64,000 nucleotides of DNA, taken from Sistotremastrum niveocremeum HHB9708 (Eukaryota > Basidiomycota > Agaricomycetes > Sistotremastrales > Sistotremastraceae). Shown here piece after piece: positions 33,028 through 46,881 of this stretch. A program made the position numbers and the translations under genes. The stretch lies in NCBI GenBank assembly GCA_001630475.1, contig KV419404.1, forward strand, positions 768,066-832,065, given 5' to 3'. The notes under the pieces are model-generated. The model made no database searches. It saw only the letters and a list, made by a program, of their open reading frames with translations, and was not told the DNA's origin. How positions within the stretch are numbered: the first letter of the stretch is position 1; each line of letters opens with the position of its first letter.

Positions 33028-35450
33028 ATGGACGACACAGCAGCGGATCTGCCAGTGAACGAATGGGAAGTCTCGACAGTACACGCCTGGTTTTCAAGTC
33101 TCGGATTTTCTCAATACGAACATCAACTAGAAGGTTCGTACGCTCCGCGGTCTGATCTCACTCTACTGAGCCGCAACGGCCTTGCCAGAACATGGCATAT
33201 CTGGAGTCGTTCTGTGTAGTCTAGACTCGGAGTCGCTCAAGGATCTAGGCGTCTCGTCTGTCGGTCATCGACTCGCTATCCTCAAGGCTATCTATCATCT
33301 CAAATTATCTGACAATATTCCCATCGAATCTGGAGACTATATCCCGCCATGTGAGGGTTTCTACCGGAACACGCGTTTGCTATGATCATTAATGTCCGAA
33401 AAGCTGAAGTGGAAGAGAAGAAAGAGGCAAACTCGGTTGATCGACTGCACGAGTTGGTCAAGGAGCAGGGTACGTCCCCGGAATCTAAATCAGGGTCCCA
33501 CTAACACCCTATGCAGGAGATCGACTTTCACAAATCGAACAAGACAACCGCAGGCTTCAAGAACGACTGCAAGTATGTCTTGAAGAGCTCGGAACTTTGT
33601 CAAGAACAACGAACCGTTCGGCATCGGTATTGGTCTTCTGACTCTCATATTGACACGATTTATTCATCACTAGAACAAGGACGAGGAACGGACTCTGAAG
33701 AAGCAACCTTCAATGAAATGGGCCCCTATCACCAAACCAACTAATTCACCTACGAGACCGGTTCCAGACGGTGTTGCTAGCGATTCACCCCATGCCTCTC
33801 CGCAGCAAGCTGAACATGAGATACCTGTACGTGCATACGACTTCACTTCATCGTTCGAATTCTGAAGTTGTTTCAGCCTCCTTATCGTTCAGGCGCTACC
33901 CTCTCGACACAAGAACGAATGAACGCAATGGCACGAGGTGGTCAAATTCCACAGACTAGTGCCACAAGCACACCTCCGAGCGGATCTGGCTCCCAACCTA
34001 AAACATCGACTACTCTTTCACGTGGAGATGCGACCACGACGGCTGATAATCTGAAATCTTTCAAAGTCAGTCTTGAAGATCCTGCTTGGAAGGTCCTGCC
34101 TGCGGCTCTGAAGAAGTATAAAATCAACAATGACGACTGGAGAAATTATGCAATGTTCATCTGTTATGGAAACACAGGTAAGACAACACCATTTCTCTCT
34201 AGAGACCTAACATTTGATCAATTTTGGAAGAACGTTGTTTAAGTCTCGACGAAAAACCCCTCCTCCTATTCCAAAGGCTGAAAGAAGCGAAAAAGAACCC
34301 TGTCTTCATGTTGAAACATATCAAAGACATTCGTTCTCCGATTGCGGTGGCTCAACAGAAGCGACAAGCTCGACTGCAGTCCAAGCAAGCAGAGTCGGCC
34401 GTGGCAGGTCCATCAAGTACGAATGGCCCTCCCAAAGGCAACGCACACCCCACAGTCCGATCAGCAGTCGCAAGTAGCAGGAACAAAAATCTTGCGACAC
34501 CCCAGATCTCAACTTCGACCGGACCTCCTTCATGGCCAGAGGTTATGTCACCTGTGGCTCAGAGCAAGGGCGACGAGGCTCCTGCGGGCGGTGAGCTCTC
34601 AAAGTCCAAGCTGGGCTCCAGCACACATGTTGGAGACGAGTCAATGGATACGTCATTTGACGTCCTAGATGCCAAGGGTGTGGTGTCATATGCTGTGGCT
34701 ATTTACCCGTATATGGCAGAACAGGAAGACGAGTTTGACGTGGTCGTGTAAGCATTGGTGTTCTCGTCTACCATGCATTAATTGACTTTTGATATCAGGG
34801 GCGATACATTTACTATTCTGTCGCGGTCAAGAGGGTGGTGGGTTGTGCAGCGGGATCCTACAGGGTTAGGGACTGTCGAACTGGAGATTTCCAAGCAAGG
34901 TTGGGTACCGGCAGGATGTTTACTTGAAACATCGGTTCCTGTGGCATCGGCAGTGGCAGAAGCCAATCAGCGCAATGGCTCATCGACGGGTGAATCACCG
35001 ACTTCTCAATCAAGTCGGACACCCATATTGCCCCTGAGCATCATCTCGACGAGTTATCCTGGCATTGCATTAATGGACTATCACAAGAAAGGAGACGAAG
35101 AACTGGATCTTAAAGAATCTGATTCTCTCCGTGTCTTCAAGCGGTATAACCACTGGTCATATGTATGCGCCCACGACCTCTAATATGGCTATCTTCTAAC
35201 TTGCTTTTAGGCTGTCAAAGAAGAAGGTGGAGATCGAGGTTGGGTTCCATCATGGTTCATTGGCAAAGTATCTCCATCAGCAGGTGGTCCTCCTCCTACA
35301 CCCGGAGCATCTGCTCAATCATTATCTTCCGCTCCCGTCACCTTTGAATCTGAACTACGGTACGCTGACGGCACCGTCAACGGCCAACCTCAGATATCAC
35401 CCATGTCCAACGCATTTCCCATGGCCGGACGGACGGCCACCGTAGTATGA
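33028..35450 (+). CDS. Ubc2/Ste50-type MAPK adaptor (SAM-RA-SH3-SH3)
   Basis: This adaptor links Ras/Cdc42-type signals to the Ste11 MAPKKK in the mating and filamentation pathways. A SAM domain comes first (NEWEVSTVHAWFSSLGFSQY ... LKDLGVSSVGHRLAILKAI, 33055-33310). A short coiled coil follows (RLSQIEQDNRRLQERLQ). The Ras-association domain is at about 34055-34345 (SFKVSLEDPAWKVL, NPVFMLKHIKD). Two SH3 domains close the protein: YAVAIYPYMAEQEDEFDVVV ... GWWVV ... QGWVPAGCLLE, and GIALMDYHKKGDEELDLKES ... HWSYAVKEEGGDRGWVPSWF. Ascomycete Ste50 lacks the SH3 pair; Ustilago Ubc2 has this layout, which supports a basidiomycete origin. Stop 35448-35450. Confidence 0.9.
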
Positions 35451-36564
35451 TCTACGCAATTCTTCGGGCTACTTTCGACCTTTTCATTTGACGTTCATAA
35501 TCTACGTGCAGTACTCTATCATCCGTGGTTACTCGTCTGACTTTTCGTATTTATTCTCGTTCCCTGTCATCCGCTCATCATTCCCTGTATCAGGCATATA
35601 TACCGCGCAATTCCAGTCATCCTTAATAATACCGAATAAACTCTAGCATCATGTGGAAGTGTATGAATATAAGCAACAGATTGTACAAGTTGTCTTGGGA
35701 TTATTTTTGTTTACGAGATAAAATTTGGGCGCCTGATGTGATTCGGGAGTGCCGACCCTGAAAGCGATCAGGTCCCGTCTTGCTTATGACACTCATCCGT
35801 TCTACGTTCGCTGCAAGCCAACGTCGCCGAACGCTGTGCCTTTTCGTTACAAGTGTCAGTCGTCGGCCAGAATTCACAATCTGCTTGTCTAGGTCAGAGT
35901 ACTGTCATCATGCTCCGTCATTGTCGCGGTCGAGCTGCATATACCGTGATACACGGCGCGACTGAGGTGGTCAGCGACGTCCCAAGAATTTGCTGTGTAA
36001 CCGCCCAGCACGGCGTCTAATATTATCAAGGAGCCAAGACATCGAGCGGACATGCTTGACAGCTGTACACGTTATCTCACCAGAAGCCCAGTGTGGATTC
36101 TCAGCTTCTACACGTGAACCGCCGTCCATACGCTTGTCAGCGAAGCTATCGGCATTGTGTGTATCTCATGTACACAGGAATTCTGGTCCAATGTGTTCTC
36201 CGATACACTCGTGGTGCAACTCGCCTTGTGCACTCTTACTCGTTCGCAAGGCTTATCCACACGACATTCACCAAATTTAGGAGAAGATCACACGTTGTCT
36301 GGTCTCAGGTCCAGTAATCCAGCGGTTTACAACCTTACCTCACGCCTCTTACAGCCTGTGGGGCTTGTTCTCTATTGAACCGGAGTCCGATCCATGCGAT
36401 CTGCATTCAGACTAAGGAAATCTGCTTCCCGTCACTGCATGATCTTCCCCGCGTCGCACACACGGTCTGCTTATTCGGCCTCCTCTTCGTTCAAAATGGC
36501 ACCATCGGAGGAAGGCTTTAAATAACCACGCATCTATGCGAGACCTCGTCTATCTCTGCCCCAG
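35451..36564. other. intergenic stretch with sedolisin promoter
   Basis: About 1.1 kb. The distal part is the likely promoter of the protease gene. The short plus-strand open frames at 35780-36378 show no domain. Confidence 0.4.
36516..36525 (+). promoter_or_regulatory. TATA-like element before the sedolisin gene
   Basis: CTTTAAATAA lies about 40 bp before the ATG at 36565. This is close for a TATA box, so the leader would be very short. Confidence 0.35.
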
Positions 36565-38897
36565 ATGTTGTGGCTCTCCCTTCTCACCGCCGCTTCAGCA
36601 CTCCGCGTCGTCGTCGCGACCCCGATTGCCAAATTCGGTGACTTTGCCGTAAAGCATGCTTGGGCTGAGAGCCCTCAAGGATGGGAGCTGCATAGCGATG
36701 CTCCGGCCGACCATATCTTGAGCCTCAGAATCGGCTTGAAGCAAAGTCGAATCGAGGAGCTCAAAGCCCATCTGTTGGAAGTCAGCGATCCTTTCCACAG
36801 CAGATATGGACAGCATTTGTCCAAAGAGGAGGTTGAGGATTTCGTCAAGCCAAGACCGGAATCGGTAGAGCTCGTCGAGTCATGGCTCATTGCTCACGGC
36901 ATTGATCCTGAGTCCGCTATCACTCGTTCTCCTGCGGGAGACTGGCTCAATCTCAGAGTCCCTGTGTCACTTGTGGAGAAGATGTTAGGTGAGAACTGGA
37001 TTTTTTCCCTTCGACTGTGGTCTAATATTGCTTTAGACACGAAATATAACGTCTTCCGCCACAGAGAAAGCGAGAATCTCGTCGTCCGAACCATGTCTTA
37101 CAGCCTTCCTCGAGAGCTCCACGACCACGTTCAAGTGATCACCCCAACCACGATGTTCGGAGGTCTGAGAGGGATGAAAAAGACCAGCTTCCTCAACCCG
37201 AAGCCTGCCCCAGAGTCTCTTATCGAAGGCACGCCTTTTGCTGGTCAAGCTGGTCAAGCTGTCCCCACTAGCTGCAACAACGCCGTCACAACGTCATGCC
37301 TGCAAGCTCTTTATGGAACGACCAATTACGTGCCGACCGCCACTGCAAACAATAGCATCGGCATTGCTGGCTATTTGGAAGAATTTGCTAACGCCGCAGA
37401 TCTTCAGGTCAGTCAAGCTCTATTACGCGTGATGAGCATATTATTGATAAATTATTTCTAGACTTTCCTTAAGAAATTCCGACCTGCCGCGGCTGGAGCC
37501 ACTTTCCCTGTTGTTGAAATCAACGGCGGACTTAACACTCAAAGTGATCCCGGTGTCGAGGTACGTTTGAGTCATAAGATTGAGCGCATATATCTCATTA
37601 TCACTCTTAGGCCAATTTGGATATCCAAACTACCGTTGGTCTTACCTTCCCAACCCCCAACACTTACTTCAGCACGGGTGGCTCTCCGCCATTCATTGCC
37701 GATTCCAACACTCCCACCGATACCAACGAACCCTACGACCAATGTGTGTACCATATTACTTTCTAATTCGTCGTCCTGAATTTTGCGCAGGGGTTGCCTT
37801 CATCCTTGCACAAACCCACATTCCCGGTGTGATCTCGACATCTTATGGTGACGACGAACAAACCGTTCCTTTGGACTTCGCTGAGTTCGCTGTCATGATA
37901 TTCTTCTTTGAAGAATACAGGCTTACGATCATACAGGAGCGTCTGCAACAGCTTTGCTCAGGTCGGAGCTCGTGGAACTTCTCTCTTGTTCTCAAGTGGT
38001 GATGATGGTGTGGGTGCCGGAAACTGCCTCACCAACGACGGCACCAACAAGAAGCTCTTCCAACCCAATTTCCCTGCCTCGTGTTCGTAACTTCACCACT
38101 TTTCTTATATATCTCTGACGATTATTTTAGGCCCATTCGTCACGACTGTCGGTGGCACGACTAAAGTCAACCCTGAAGTGGCGGTCTCTTTCAGTGGCGG
38201 TGGCTTCAGTAGGGTATTCGCACAGCCCAGCTATCAAGCTTCAGCTGTGAAGACTTTCTTGACCGCACTCGGAAAAACTAACGCTGGATTGTTTAAGTGA
38301 GTAAACTCAAGCTCTGTCTGGTTCCCAATACTGATAGTCATTAGCACAACTGGCCGTGCCTATCCTGATGTCGCGGCTCAGGGCAACAAGTGAGCCATCT
38401 ACTACTGAATCTCCGGATAAGCTAACATCTGCCTCTCTATAGCTTCCAGATCGTTGTCGGTGGATCAATCGAGTCAGTGGGAGGAACCAGTGCTTCTTGC
38501 CCGGTATGTCCAGTTCGAAGGCTCTTCTGCAACATCTCATGATCGTATCAGACTGTGTCGTCCGTCATTGCGCTCTTGAACGACTTCCGCTTGTCCAACG
38601 GAAAGTCGACTCTTGGGTTCTTGAATCCCGTGAGTTTCTTTCCGATCGCCAAGTCATCTGACTGACCCGTCGGTCCCATCGCAGCTGCTTTATGCCAATC
38701 CCAGTGCCCTGAACGACATCACCAGTGGTTCCAACCCTGGATGTGGAACTAATGGATTCACCGGTATGCTTGCAGCTGTAAGCAATCGACATAAGCACTA
38801 ACGAATCATCCTAGCTCGTGCCGGATGGGACCCCGTGACCGGATTGGGATCACCAAACTTCCCTAAATTGCAAACAGTGGCATTGGCTGCACCTTGA
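36565..38897 (+). CDS. secreted sedolisin (S53 family, tripeptidyl-peptidase type)
   Basis: This is an acid serine-carboxyl peptidase. A signal peptide ([18 protein letters not shown]) is followed by an activation prodomain ([38 protein letters not shown]). The catalytic domain shows the Glu/Asp pair region ([15 protein letters not shown]), [20 protein letters not shown], the oxyanion segment [14 protein letters not shown], and the nucleophile motif GGTSASCP (about 38480-38500). The Ca-binding end is [15 protein letters not shown]. About ten introns are needed; all those I traced keep frame, including one joining DFAE to SVCNSFAQ. Such enzymes serve extracellular protein breakdown. Confidence 0.92.
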
Positions 38898-38935
38898 TTC
38901 ATTGTTGCGATAGACGACAAATAGGAATAAATTGA

Positions 38936-41900
38936 TTAGAGTATCTGTACAAAGCGACTGCCGCAATAGAGGCATCTCTGGATAGCTTCAAGCATCTCCG
39001 TCATGATCCAACATCCCTCCAAGTTTTCTTTGAGTGAAGAGTTGCGCTGTAGACGAGGTGGCAAGTAGGCCTTTCGACAACAACTTATGCATGTGCGAAC
39101 TTGAGTGGTCGCCAGCAAGTAAGATGTTACGATGCAGCGTTCTATTGCTAGTCATGAGTAAAGTATCATATCGGTGGCGAAAGGACTGACTCCATGTATG
39201 ACCCTGTGCGCAGACGGCAGAGTCAAAAAATGGGGTTTCAACTGAGCTCGCGCAAGCAGGGCAAACATCCTCGTGGAACGCGGAGAGAGGGGCGGCGGTA
39301 ATAGAGTTCAACGTCTTCCCAAGGTCATTTGCAGTCCGTTTGATTTCTGGTGCCAGTCCTGGTGCTTCGCAAGTTTTGAGGATGCGTCTGACAAAGGCCA
39401 GGTCGGTCGCTTGAATTTTGAAGGGGGGAAATCAACGCGATTACAGGAGGGAGATACCGAAATTACCTTGTAGCAGTGGTACTATTCCAATGATATGATC
39501 GAGGATAATATCGAGAGTTCGCTGGCGCATTCGAGTCAATATGCTATCCAGTAAGGGTTCAAGGTCTTTGTGCTCGTTGCCCTTGAAGACCGTCTTGACA
39601 TAGTGTGAGACGGACCCAAGGAATGAGGCAAGGCACGCACTCTGCAATAAGTAGAAAATATGCACCACATGCGCAGGCGGTACAGGTATTGATCAGAGAA
39701 CAAGGCACGTCTCAAACTGAGTCGAAAGACAGATCGAGCGTCGACCGCGACGTCCAAAGGTAGCATTCGGTCGGGAGGAGCTTCAAGTGCAGTTTGAGAC
39801 AATAGGGATATGATTGTGTCCCAAGAATCCAGAATGTTCGAAGGAGATAGTCGCGTCAGTAATGACCTCAAACATTCGATCGGGCTCCTTGTTAACACTG
39901 CTATTGTTGAGAAATACGATGAAACAAAATAACAAAAAGCTTACTTGACGGGAAGATCTGAAAGGTTCGATGCATTATGATTGCAATGTCTGTTTTATCG
40001 ACGGTGACGGGAGGCAATGTGGAAACTACGAGTGAAGTGAGGCGTTGAGACGTCATTTTGTATGTCATGGGTTTAGGGTCGTATGGCCTATAATTTTTTC
40101 CAGATAAGTACACAAAAACCATAGCACCAAGAGACGCACTCTTGCAGCCACATAAGAGTCCCGAAAGAGTCGTAACCCATTAGTCCAGCCAGACCGCATT
40201 CTGTGAGAGTCTCGGCCGACGTGGATTCCAGCGTATGGAAAACTTCTCGGAATCGAGCTGAGAGGGTCGACGAGCTCAGAGCGTTCAAGTGAGGATCACT
40301 GTCTACATCCATAGCATCAGGCCTATTTCCAGCTGTTGAGTGCAGCACAGGATTGGATCTGAGGTTCCAGATGGTATGAATCGTGCCATCGAACAGCGAA
40401 ACTAGTAGCACGTCATCTTCAACAATATAGCTTATGCCTATCACGGGTGGCAATGCACTGGTACTAGGGTACGAGAGAAGTGCCTCTAGCTTGATGGAAC
40501 GAAGGTCGCTCCACTCGAGTGAATGCGAAGAGTCTTGGGAGCCGGGGAGAAACACATAGACGTATTTCACTTTCGTGTAAACTAAGACTGCCTTGGATTG
40601 ACAGTCAGCATAGACTGGCCCATCTCAAAGCGGTTAACTTACAATGTCTTCGCTAACTTGTACCCAAGTCAAGAAGGCAACTCTTCGACGGTCGGCAGAA
40701 CAAACATGTGAGTCCAGATCCAATATATGCGTGTTTGTCACGAATGATGAGGGAGCCGACGATTCAGTGTGCAGCTGTTGTTTGACATGTACAAGGCCCA
40801 CTTTCCCGGATGAATCTGCGTAGGCGAGAAACGCGTCGCCTGTTCTCATCTGACCATCTGTCGCATGAACATGACGTAGAGGCAGGGTTCGACCTTACAA
40901 GATGTTGGATCTATTTGCCTCCACGGTGACCAAGCTAAATGGCTGATCCATTCCGACGAGATCTGAAGACTACGCGTCCATTCGACCGTCCGATCAAGGG
41001 CGTATCTGCTGATGTTCAGGGTGGTCAAGAAACGACTACGACTTGGGGAAATACCTGAGTAAATGCACGCATCCGAGACGGTTGCCGAGAGCCAGAAGCG
41101 ACGAATCCACTACGGGATACGCAGGCGTTTCATACATTGGTTGGGAGGACCAGTCGAGACCTGAAACAAATATGAGAGGTTGAAAAATGCAATCAGTCCT
41201 CCGGTGTCTGACATGTGGTTTGCGCATTCATGACTCGTATCCCTTTCCTCCTATCTCCGTCTTTGTCAAGGGCGGAAAGAATGGAGTAAGGAATCTCTTG
41301 TTCTTTGATGAGCGCAGTCACATCTTGACACTGACGTGTCGCGAACATAGGAGATCAAGTAAGTGAAGAGAAACTTCTGGAATAATGAGTCTGAATAACC
41401 TTAACCCATTCACCCTTCAAGAAATTCCTAAGTGGTGCCCACAGGCTTACTTCGGAATTCGAGTTCAGCATACATATGACATAACTTAAGAAGAGCTCAG
41501 TATCGGCTTATAAGATCGAGGAAGATGTACTAGTACAAACCCTCCGTCTGCATCTAACCAGGTTGGAGAACAACAGAACGCCCGCCAACTTAGGGCATGT
41601 AAGCCTGCCGAAAAGGCTCCTTGATCTGATCTTAATTAGGGCTCAAGGAAGAACTGGACATAAGATATTGATTCACGAGAAGTTTCGGTCGCCCAGTTAT
41701 GTTGCGGTGCTTTGTCCACCTCGATACTTGTCCGAAACCAGGAAATTGGCCTATCGCTAAGACATGAAACGATTTTTTTCGGTGGTCCTACGGCTGATGA
41801 CAAGTCGAACATAACACCAGGCGTCGGAGTCTTATGCGATGCATTGTCAGTTGTTTCAATAACCCTGCCTAGCGATGTCTATACCAGGATATGGAGAACA

Positions 41901-42034
41901 TCTCGTGTTAACACAAGTGCCTGGCCGTCATCGGACCATCTAAGCGGTTTCGAACTGGGAGGAATTGAGGGTGCCAGAAAATTCAGGAGCGAGATGATGG
42001 GGATATTCTGGTCCCCATCGCCGCCTTTGGCCAT
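38936..42034 (-). CDS. TFIIIC subunit with N-terminal beta-propeller and C-terminal zinc fingers (Sfc9/GTF3C4-like)
   Basis: The protein helps RNA polymerase III initiation. The N-terminus from ATG 42034 holds PLRWSDDGQALVLTRDVLHIL, followed after an intron by TPTPGVMFDLSSA and later ALSWRAFCCSPTWLDADGG and NSNSEVSLWAPLRNFLKGEW, which fit the TFIIIC delta N-terminal propeller. The C-terminus has two zinc-binding knots: CPACASSVETPFF...CAQGHTW, then RCIVTS...CISCCRKAYLPPR...CLYCGSRF, the zf-TFIIIC pattern. Many introns cut the gene. It is divergent from the acidic-protein gene, with 200 bp between starts. Assignment comes from these end motifs; the middle is poorly conserved. Confidence 0.8.
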
Positions 42035-42233
42035 CCAAGATCCTGATAATTGGGCACACACGGGCTGAGCGAGCCACTTGCACTGGTAGGCGTTAGAAAG
42101 AAGTAACCGGCGTCACGTTTGTGACCGAACGCGCCTGAGTTGCCGGCAACCACGATGACGGTGAGCAGATCTTGGTCGGTAATTGACAATGAAGCGTAAC
42201 AGTTTGTAGGACCTCACATATTGCTACCTTCAT

Positions 42234-42928
42234 ATGACCGATGCGAACATTGAAACACTGGACACCCTAGATTCTATCGAGTACATAGACGGCCAACTCT
42301 CGGACGAAGGTCAGTGCCCTGCTTATGCCTGATTGTTATGTCAACTGAATATTCTGATTCGCGATTACTATAGAGCTAGAGATTCCTGAGCACATGGTGC
42401 CGCCAAATCCCGACGACGGCGATGGTGCGCTCACTCGTGAACGAGATAGGCTTTGACAGCGAGCTGATGGGAATTTCAGTTTTACCATCGGAGGTTCACC
42501 CTTCATATCCTTACGGCAACCCGTTTTCCTTGAACCACCCTGCTTCACTGCCCAGAAGACCATATGACCCCACGTCGAGAACACTATATGAGGACATGGA
42601 TTATAATGGAACTGGCGACGTCAACGCTGCATTACGCTGGAAGGACCTGGCACTGGACCGTTTACTTCCCGTGGACGAAGTCAGTCAGGAGCAGGAGCGG
42701 GCTGCGAACGCTCGGAAGATGGCGAGTGGCACAACTGCGCAGAATACAGGGCCTCAGCCTCCGCCGCCGCAAAATGCACCCGAACAGGAGGGAGACGAAG
42801 GAGACGACGACGATTTCCACGGTTCGGATGAAGAGATTGAGGACGACGGGGACAATGACGAATTGGAAGGCGATAGCATCCTGGAACCCTCATTTGAGGA
42901 AGATGACGAAGACCCCGAAGAATATTGA
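42234..42928 (+). CDS. hypothetical protein with acidic C-terminus
   Basis: Three exons join in frame: MTDANIETLDTLDSIEYIDG..., a short second exon (ELEIPEHMVPPNPDDGD), then from about 42480 VLPSEVHPSYPYGNPFSL to the stop at 42926-42928. The middle contains ALRWKDLALDRLLPVDEV. The last 60 residues are almost all Asp/Glu. I do not recognise a family. Acidic tails of this sort occur in nuclear and ubiquitin-ligase-associated small proteins, but no motif proves a role. It converges on RRP4. Confidence 0.65.
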
Positions 42929-43090
42929 CGTAGTAACCAGCGTCTTCTTATTAGGGAGCTCTGGTCAACGCGGCGCCGGTCTGATCCTGATTGATCTAAG
43001 ACCTTGAAACCTATCGCGATATTGGACAGCCAATATTCCGCGACGCCGAGAAACATTGGAGCACGCGATGGGTCGGTGGTGTCGCACAAA

Positions 43091-44322
43091 CTACGCTCGC
43101 GCGGTGACCGCAGCGACAAGTTGGTCGGCCATCTCATCGTTGAGGATGCTCTTGACATCAGAACTTCCTTCCTGCTCCATGAACCATTCATAAGCATCAG
43201 CCAAGATGGCATCCGTCAAAGGCACGAAAGCTTTTGATAGTACTCGGATGATGTTAGCCGTCCTTGCGATAGAACCCCGTGTTGCCTGATCGATGTCCTG
43301 AGAAGGATAAACTTAATTGTCAGGCCTTTGAAGGTTCCGACGCTTTTACTCACGTCGTTCTGATTGGAATATACTGCTTCTGCATCAAAACCCTGCTCTC
43401 CCAATTGCTCATGGTCTTTCACGTGCTTCATTATCCAGATAAAGCCATTGAGACCGAGTATGATATCCACTCCGCATGGGAGGGAAAAGAAATGAGATTT
43501 GAGCCGGCGAACGAGAGCCGATGGAACAATTTCCAACATTCCGTTGCGCAGCTGTAGAAAAACAGTCCGTCAAGGGCGGAATCGTTACGACAAGCAGGGT
43601 AACAGACCTTGCCGTACTTGAGAGAACGAGTGTGTAATGAACTGCCGCCATCTCCCATAATCTGTTGTATCTCTGCCACAAGAAGATCACCTTCCTCGAA
43701 AAAGGTTCGCATTTGTAACTCATCACTTTCCAACTTCCTTCTCTGTTGCGTGCGCATGGTCCATTAGTCCACCAGGCTTCTATGAGCCGACCTAAGTACT
43801 TACCTGGATGCCACCTGGCAAATTCACAGAGCCCAGCATCAACACAGAATCCTGTCGGGCGTTGATGTGCACTTTCCATCGACGCGCTGCTACCTCAGTG
43901 ACTCGGCCGACAACGAGGTCCCCAACTTCTGGTATGTATCTGTATACACCGACATCAGCGGGAGTAAAACGTAACGCAGAATATGCCTTTCCTGGCGCGG
44001 ATGGCCTTGACTGAGACTAGCCTGTTCACGCGTTCAATCGTTCCTGCGACACTTGAGACCACTTGGTCTTTCTCCAAGTATGTACCATGACCCCTAGAAG
44101 CAGATACCCCATGGAGTTTCTGTTGATGGAGAAAATGAAACAATCACACCTCATGAAAGCCTGGGACGAAATGATGGATTCTCCAGGACTGGTTATTCTG
44201 GATGTGCTGTCCTCATCTTCATCGAGGTCCATGGCAGCGTCATCGTCGATGTATTGGGGATGCATGTTACGCTTAGCATCCCAAGATTGAATGGGAGTCG
44301 GAAAAGACGAGATATGAAACAT
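43091..44322 (-). CDS. RRP4: exosome cap subunit RRP4
   Basis: RRP4 is an RNA-binding cap protein of the RNA exosome. An acidic start is followed by the N-terminal motif [15 protein letters not shown] and, after an intron, [20 protein letters not shown]. The S1 domain has [40 protein letters not shown] and [18 protein letters not shown]. The KH-like domain has [17 protein letters not shown]. The last exon ends in [15 protein letters not shown]. The order NTD-S1-KH and GDLVVGRV identify RRP4. ATG 44322 is the first in frame after an upstream stop-rich stretch; the Met 17 residues later (MHPQYIDDD) is an alternative. Confidence 0.93.
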
Positions 44323-46881
44323 ATTATCTCCAGATATAGTAATCCAGCTCGATACTGAATATATTGCGCAAAGCAAGAGGTCGAGCGACGCTGGAGCAGC
44401 TGGCAGTTCCGATGCCACCGCAAAATGCCGATGTAAACTGGGCCGTCCTCATTCGTTCTTTCGTTCCGGCCATCATGTCGTTCACTAATTGATAGCTCCT
44501 GATCTGGTGACGTGTCAAACGGAAGGAGAATCACTGCGTTGTCGGCCTCGCATGGTGTCAGTAACGGTACCCAAATTGGGATCTTTTGGCCGGTTGCGAT
44601 GTTGCAGGGATCCACAGCAGACGATCACTTTTAGACTTTCGCCCGGCTCGCCACTGGGCGATCAGTTCGGAGCGCCACGAACTCATTGCCTCTGAGAACC
44701 GCTCTATTTGGATACACCATCGGACTGACTGACATGATCTCATCGGCGGCGACCTAGTCATAACCACTATCATGTGGTATTCAGGACCTAGCCTTAAACT
44801 TATTGCCCTGCAATTTTGCTTGATATCTTGCGACTCCAATTCTTTTGACTGAGTCATTTTCGCTCTCATGACAGGACCCTTGACGGCACCCTATGAAATA
44901 AGCTGGGCTCTATACTTTATGCACTACGCATGGAAACCTGAGAGAACGGGCAGCATCGCACTGGGAACATATCGGGGCGCCCTGGATTCTCCAACTATGC
45001 CGAGTGAGGCTGCGGACAGATGGATAAGCCATTACTTGTCTGCATCCGACAACGACTCACCAAATTGAGGCATAGGGCCAGGGTGCCCCGAGGCCCGCAC
45101 TCACGCTGAGGAAGTGTTTTGACATCAAGGGGCATATTCCGCCAACCCTAAGTCAATTTGGGAGTCGCTGCATGATTGATCGCTACATGGTCTAATGACA
45201 AGACACTCGTTGGCGAAGAGGAACTTGTGTTGTAACTGTTTGGAGATTTTCATGAGACAGTTTATTGCAGTTGTGGGGTCTTTTTCTGAAACATGACCAC
45301 CCACCACATAAGTCAAGGTGGTTCTGCCCTTGTGCAAGATATCGTACGGAGATATACCTGGGACGGACATTAGGCATTGCACAACTGTTTCCTTTTCTGG
45401 AGATTGCAATGGTCCCGGAAATGCCTTCGACTAGTGTACTCTTTTTGGTAACTAGACTCAAGCTAACAGGATGCATCTCTTCGTATATCTGTCTCTTATG
45501 AAAAGTGCCGAACGGAAGCGATGATCAAGTTCGAGGTCGATGACGTAAGGGAGTATCTGATCAATCTAGGAACCGAGTGTGAGAAGAGAACTCGAAGTTG
45601 GTACCTTGCTCCTCGACAATCCAGACCAATAAGAATTAGCGTACGACTGGGAAAAAAAATGAAGCTGTATGACAGCTGTGATCCGCGTCCTCGATAGAAC
45701 CCTCAGACTGTTTCTTCCAAAGTATGGTCTTTACCCTTGATCCGGTTGAGCTTGTCGCCACTCCACTGGCAATAACAGGAAAGAGTTGAAACTTGGGGGG
45801 GACGCTCAAGTTTGCGATTGTCAGCTGAAGAGGTGCATGAAACGAGTCTCACTTTCAGAATCTGCGGGACCATTTTTCCCCGCACCTACGAACTACCCTG
45901 CTGCTGTTGACTCCAAGAGGCTTCCGGCGAATATCCGGAAGGTGTACCCCGGGCGTCATCAACTTCTAAATCTTGAATATTGATTGGAGCCCTTGATGGT
46001 TTCCTCCAGGTGACTTACTCTATTCGGCTCTACCACCGTGCCCTCTCAGGCTTAGAGCATCCAGGTTCCTAGAAAAAGGCACGAATAATGCACCCGCCAT
46101 CATTTTCTCTTCAAGGGCATGAAACGGGGGATCCAGTCTCAAGCGACGCTAAGAGAGTCAAGTGGGATCTCACCTTTCCCAAATCTCCGGTCTCGCTTCT
46201 GAATCCTTGCAGATCCATCGTGGTAAGGATTGAATAGTGTTCTAATCCGTCTCTACAGAGCAACCCGTGACGCCGCTTATTCCACATGACGTGCTATCAA
46301 TGTGAAGCGGGCGCGTCTGAGAGATCGGGAAATGAAAGGATTTGACGAGGCAAGATTTAACGTTCATAACCTAGATCTTGGTACCATGCTTCGGCTCAGA
46401 AAAGCCATAATTAGTCTATAGCCGACTACTCCCACTAAAAGGCTGACGTAACTCTCACGGTCCTCTTATGCTTTAGGTATCCAGGGGGCAGGCTTCTTCC
46501 GATCGGTGACATGTTCGAGAAGCCAACCCACCACACTGCGCAACGGATAAGAGAATAAAATATCAGAGCTTTTCATTCATAACTAAGTATAACTATATGC
46601 AAAGGCGACAAGGTGATGACAAGACAGAACAGGCGGATTACAAGACCCTATGCAAGTGAGGAAGACAACGGACCCCAGCCAAAGCGAATAAACAACTAGG
46701 ACAGGGTTCAGGATTAGCGATTATATGAGGGATAGAGAGCAGCAGTCGAGAGCAATTAGATAACTCGATATGATACGAAAGGCGACGAAAAGCAGATTAG
46801 CTGCGGCAAGTCTTTAGTATGACGAAGATGACGATAAGGTAGAAGATACACTCACTAGTGTAAGGCAGAGTCAGGATAAGA
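44323..46881. other. gene-poor stretch
   Basis: About 2.5 kb. Minus-strand open frames at 44558-44869 and 45125-45476 look partly protein-like but have no domain and no consistent splice partners. The part at 46560-46880 is purine-rich and is probably the 3' UTR of the MYND gene. Confidence 0.4.

Noticed and set aside
44558-44869. 103-codon minus-strand open frame upstream of RRP4
   Set aside because: No domain, no good splice link to RRP4, and its C-terminal part is out of frame with neighbours.
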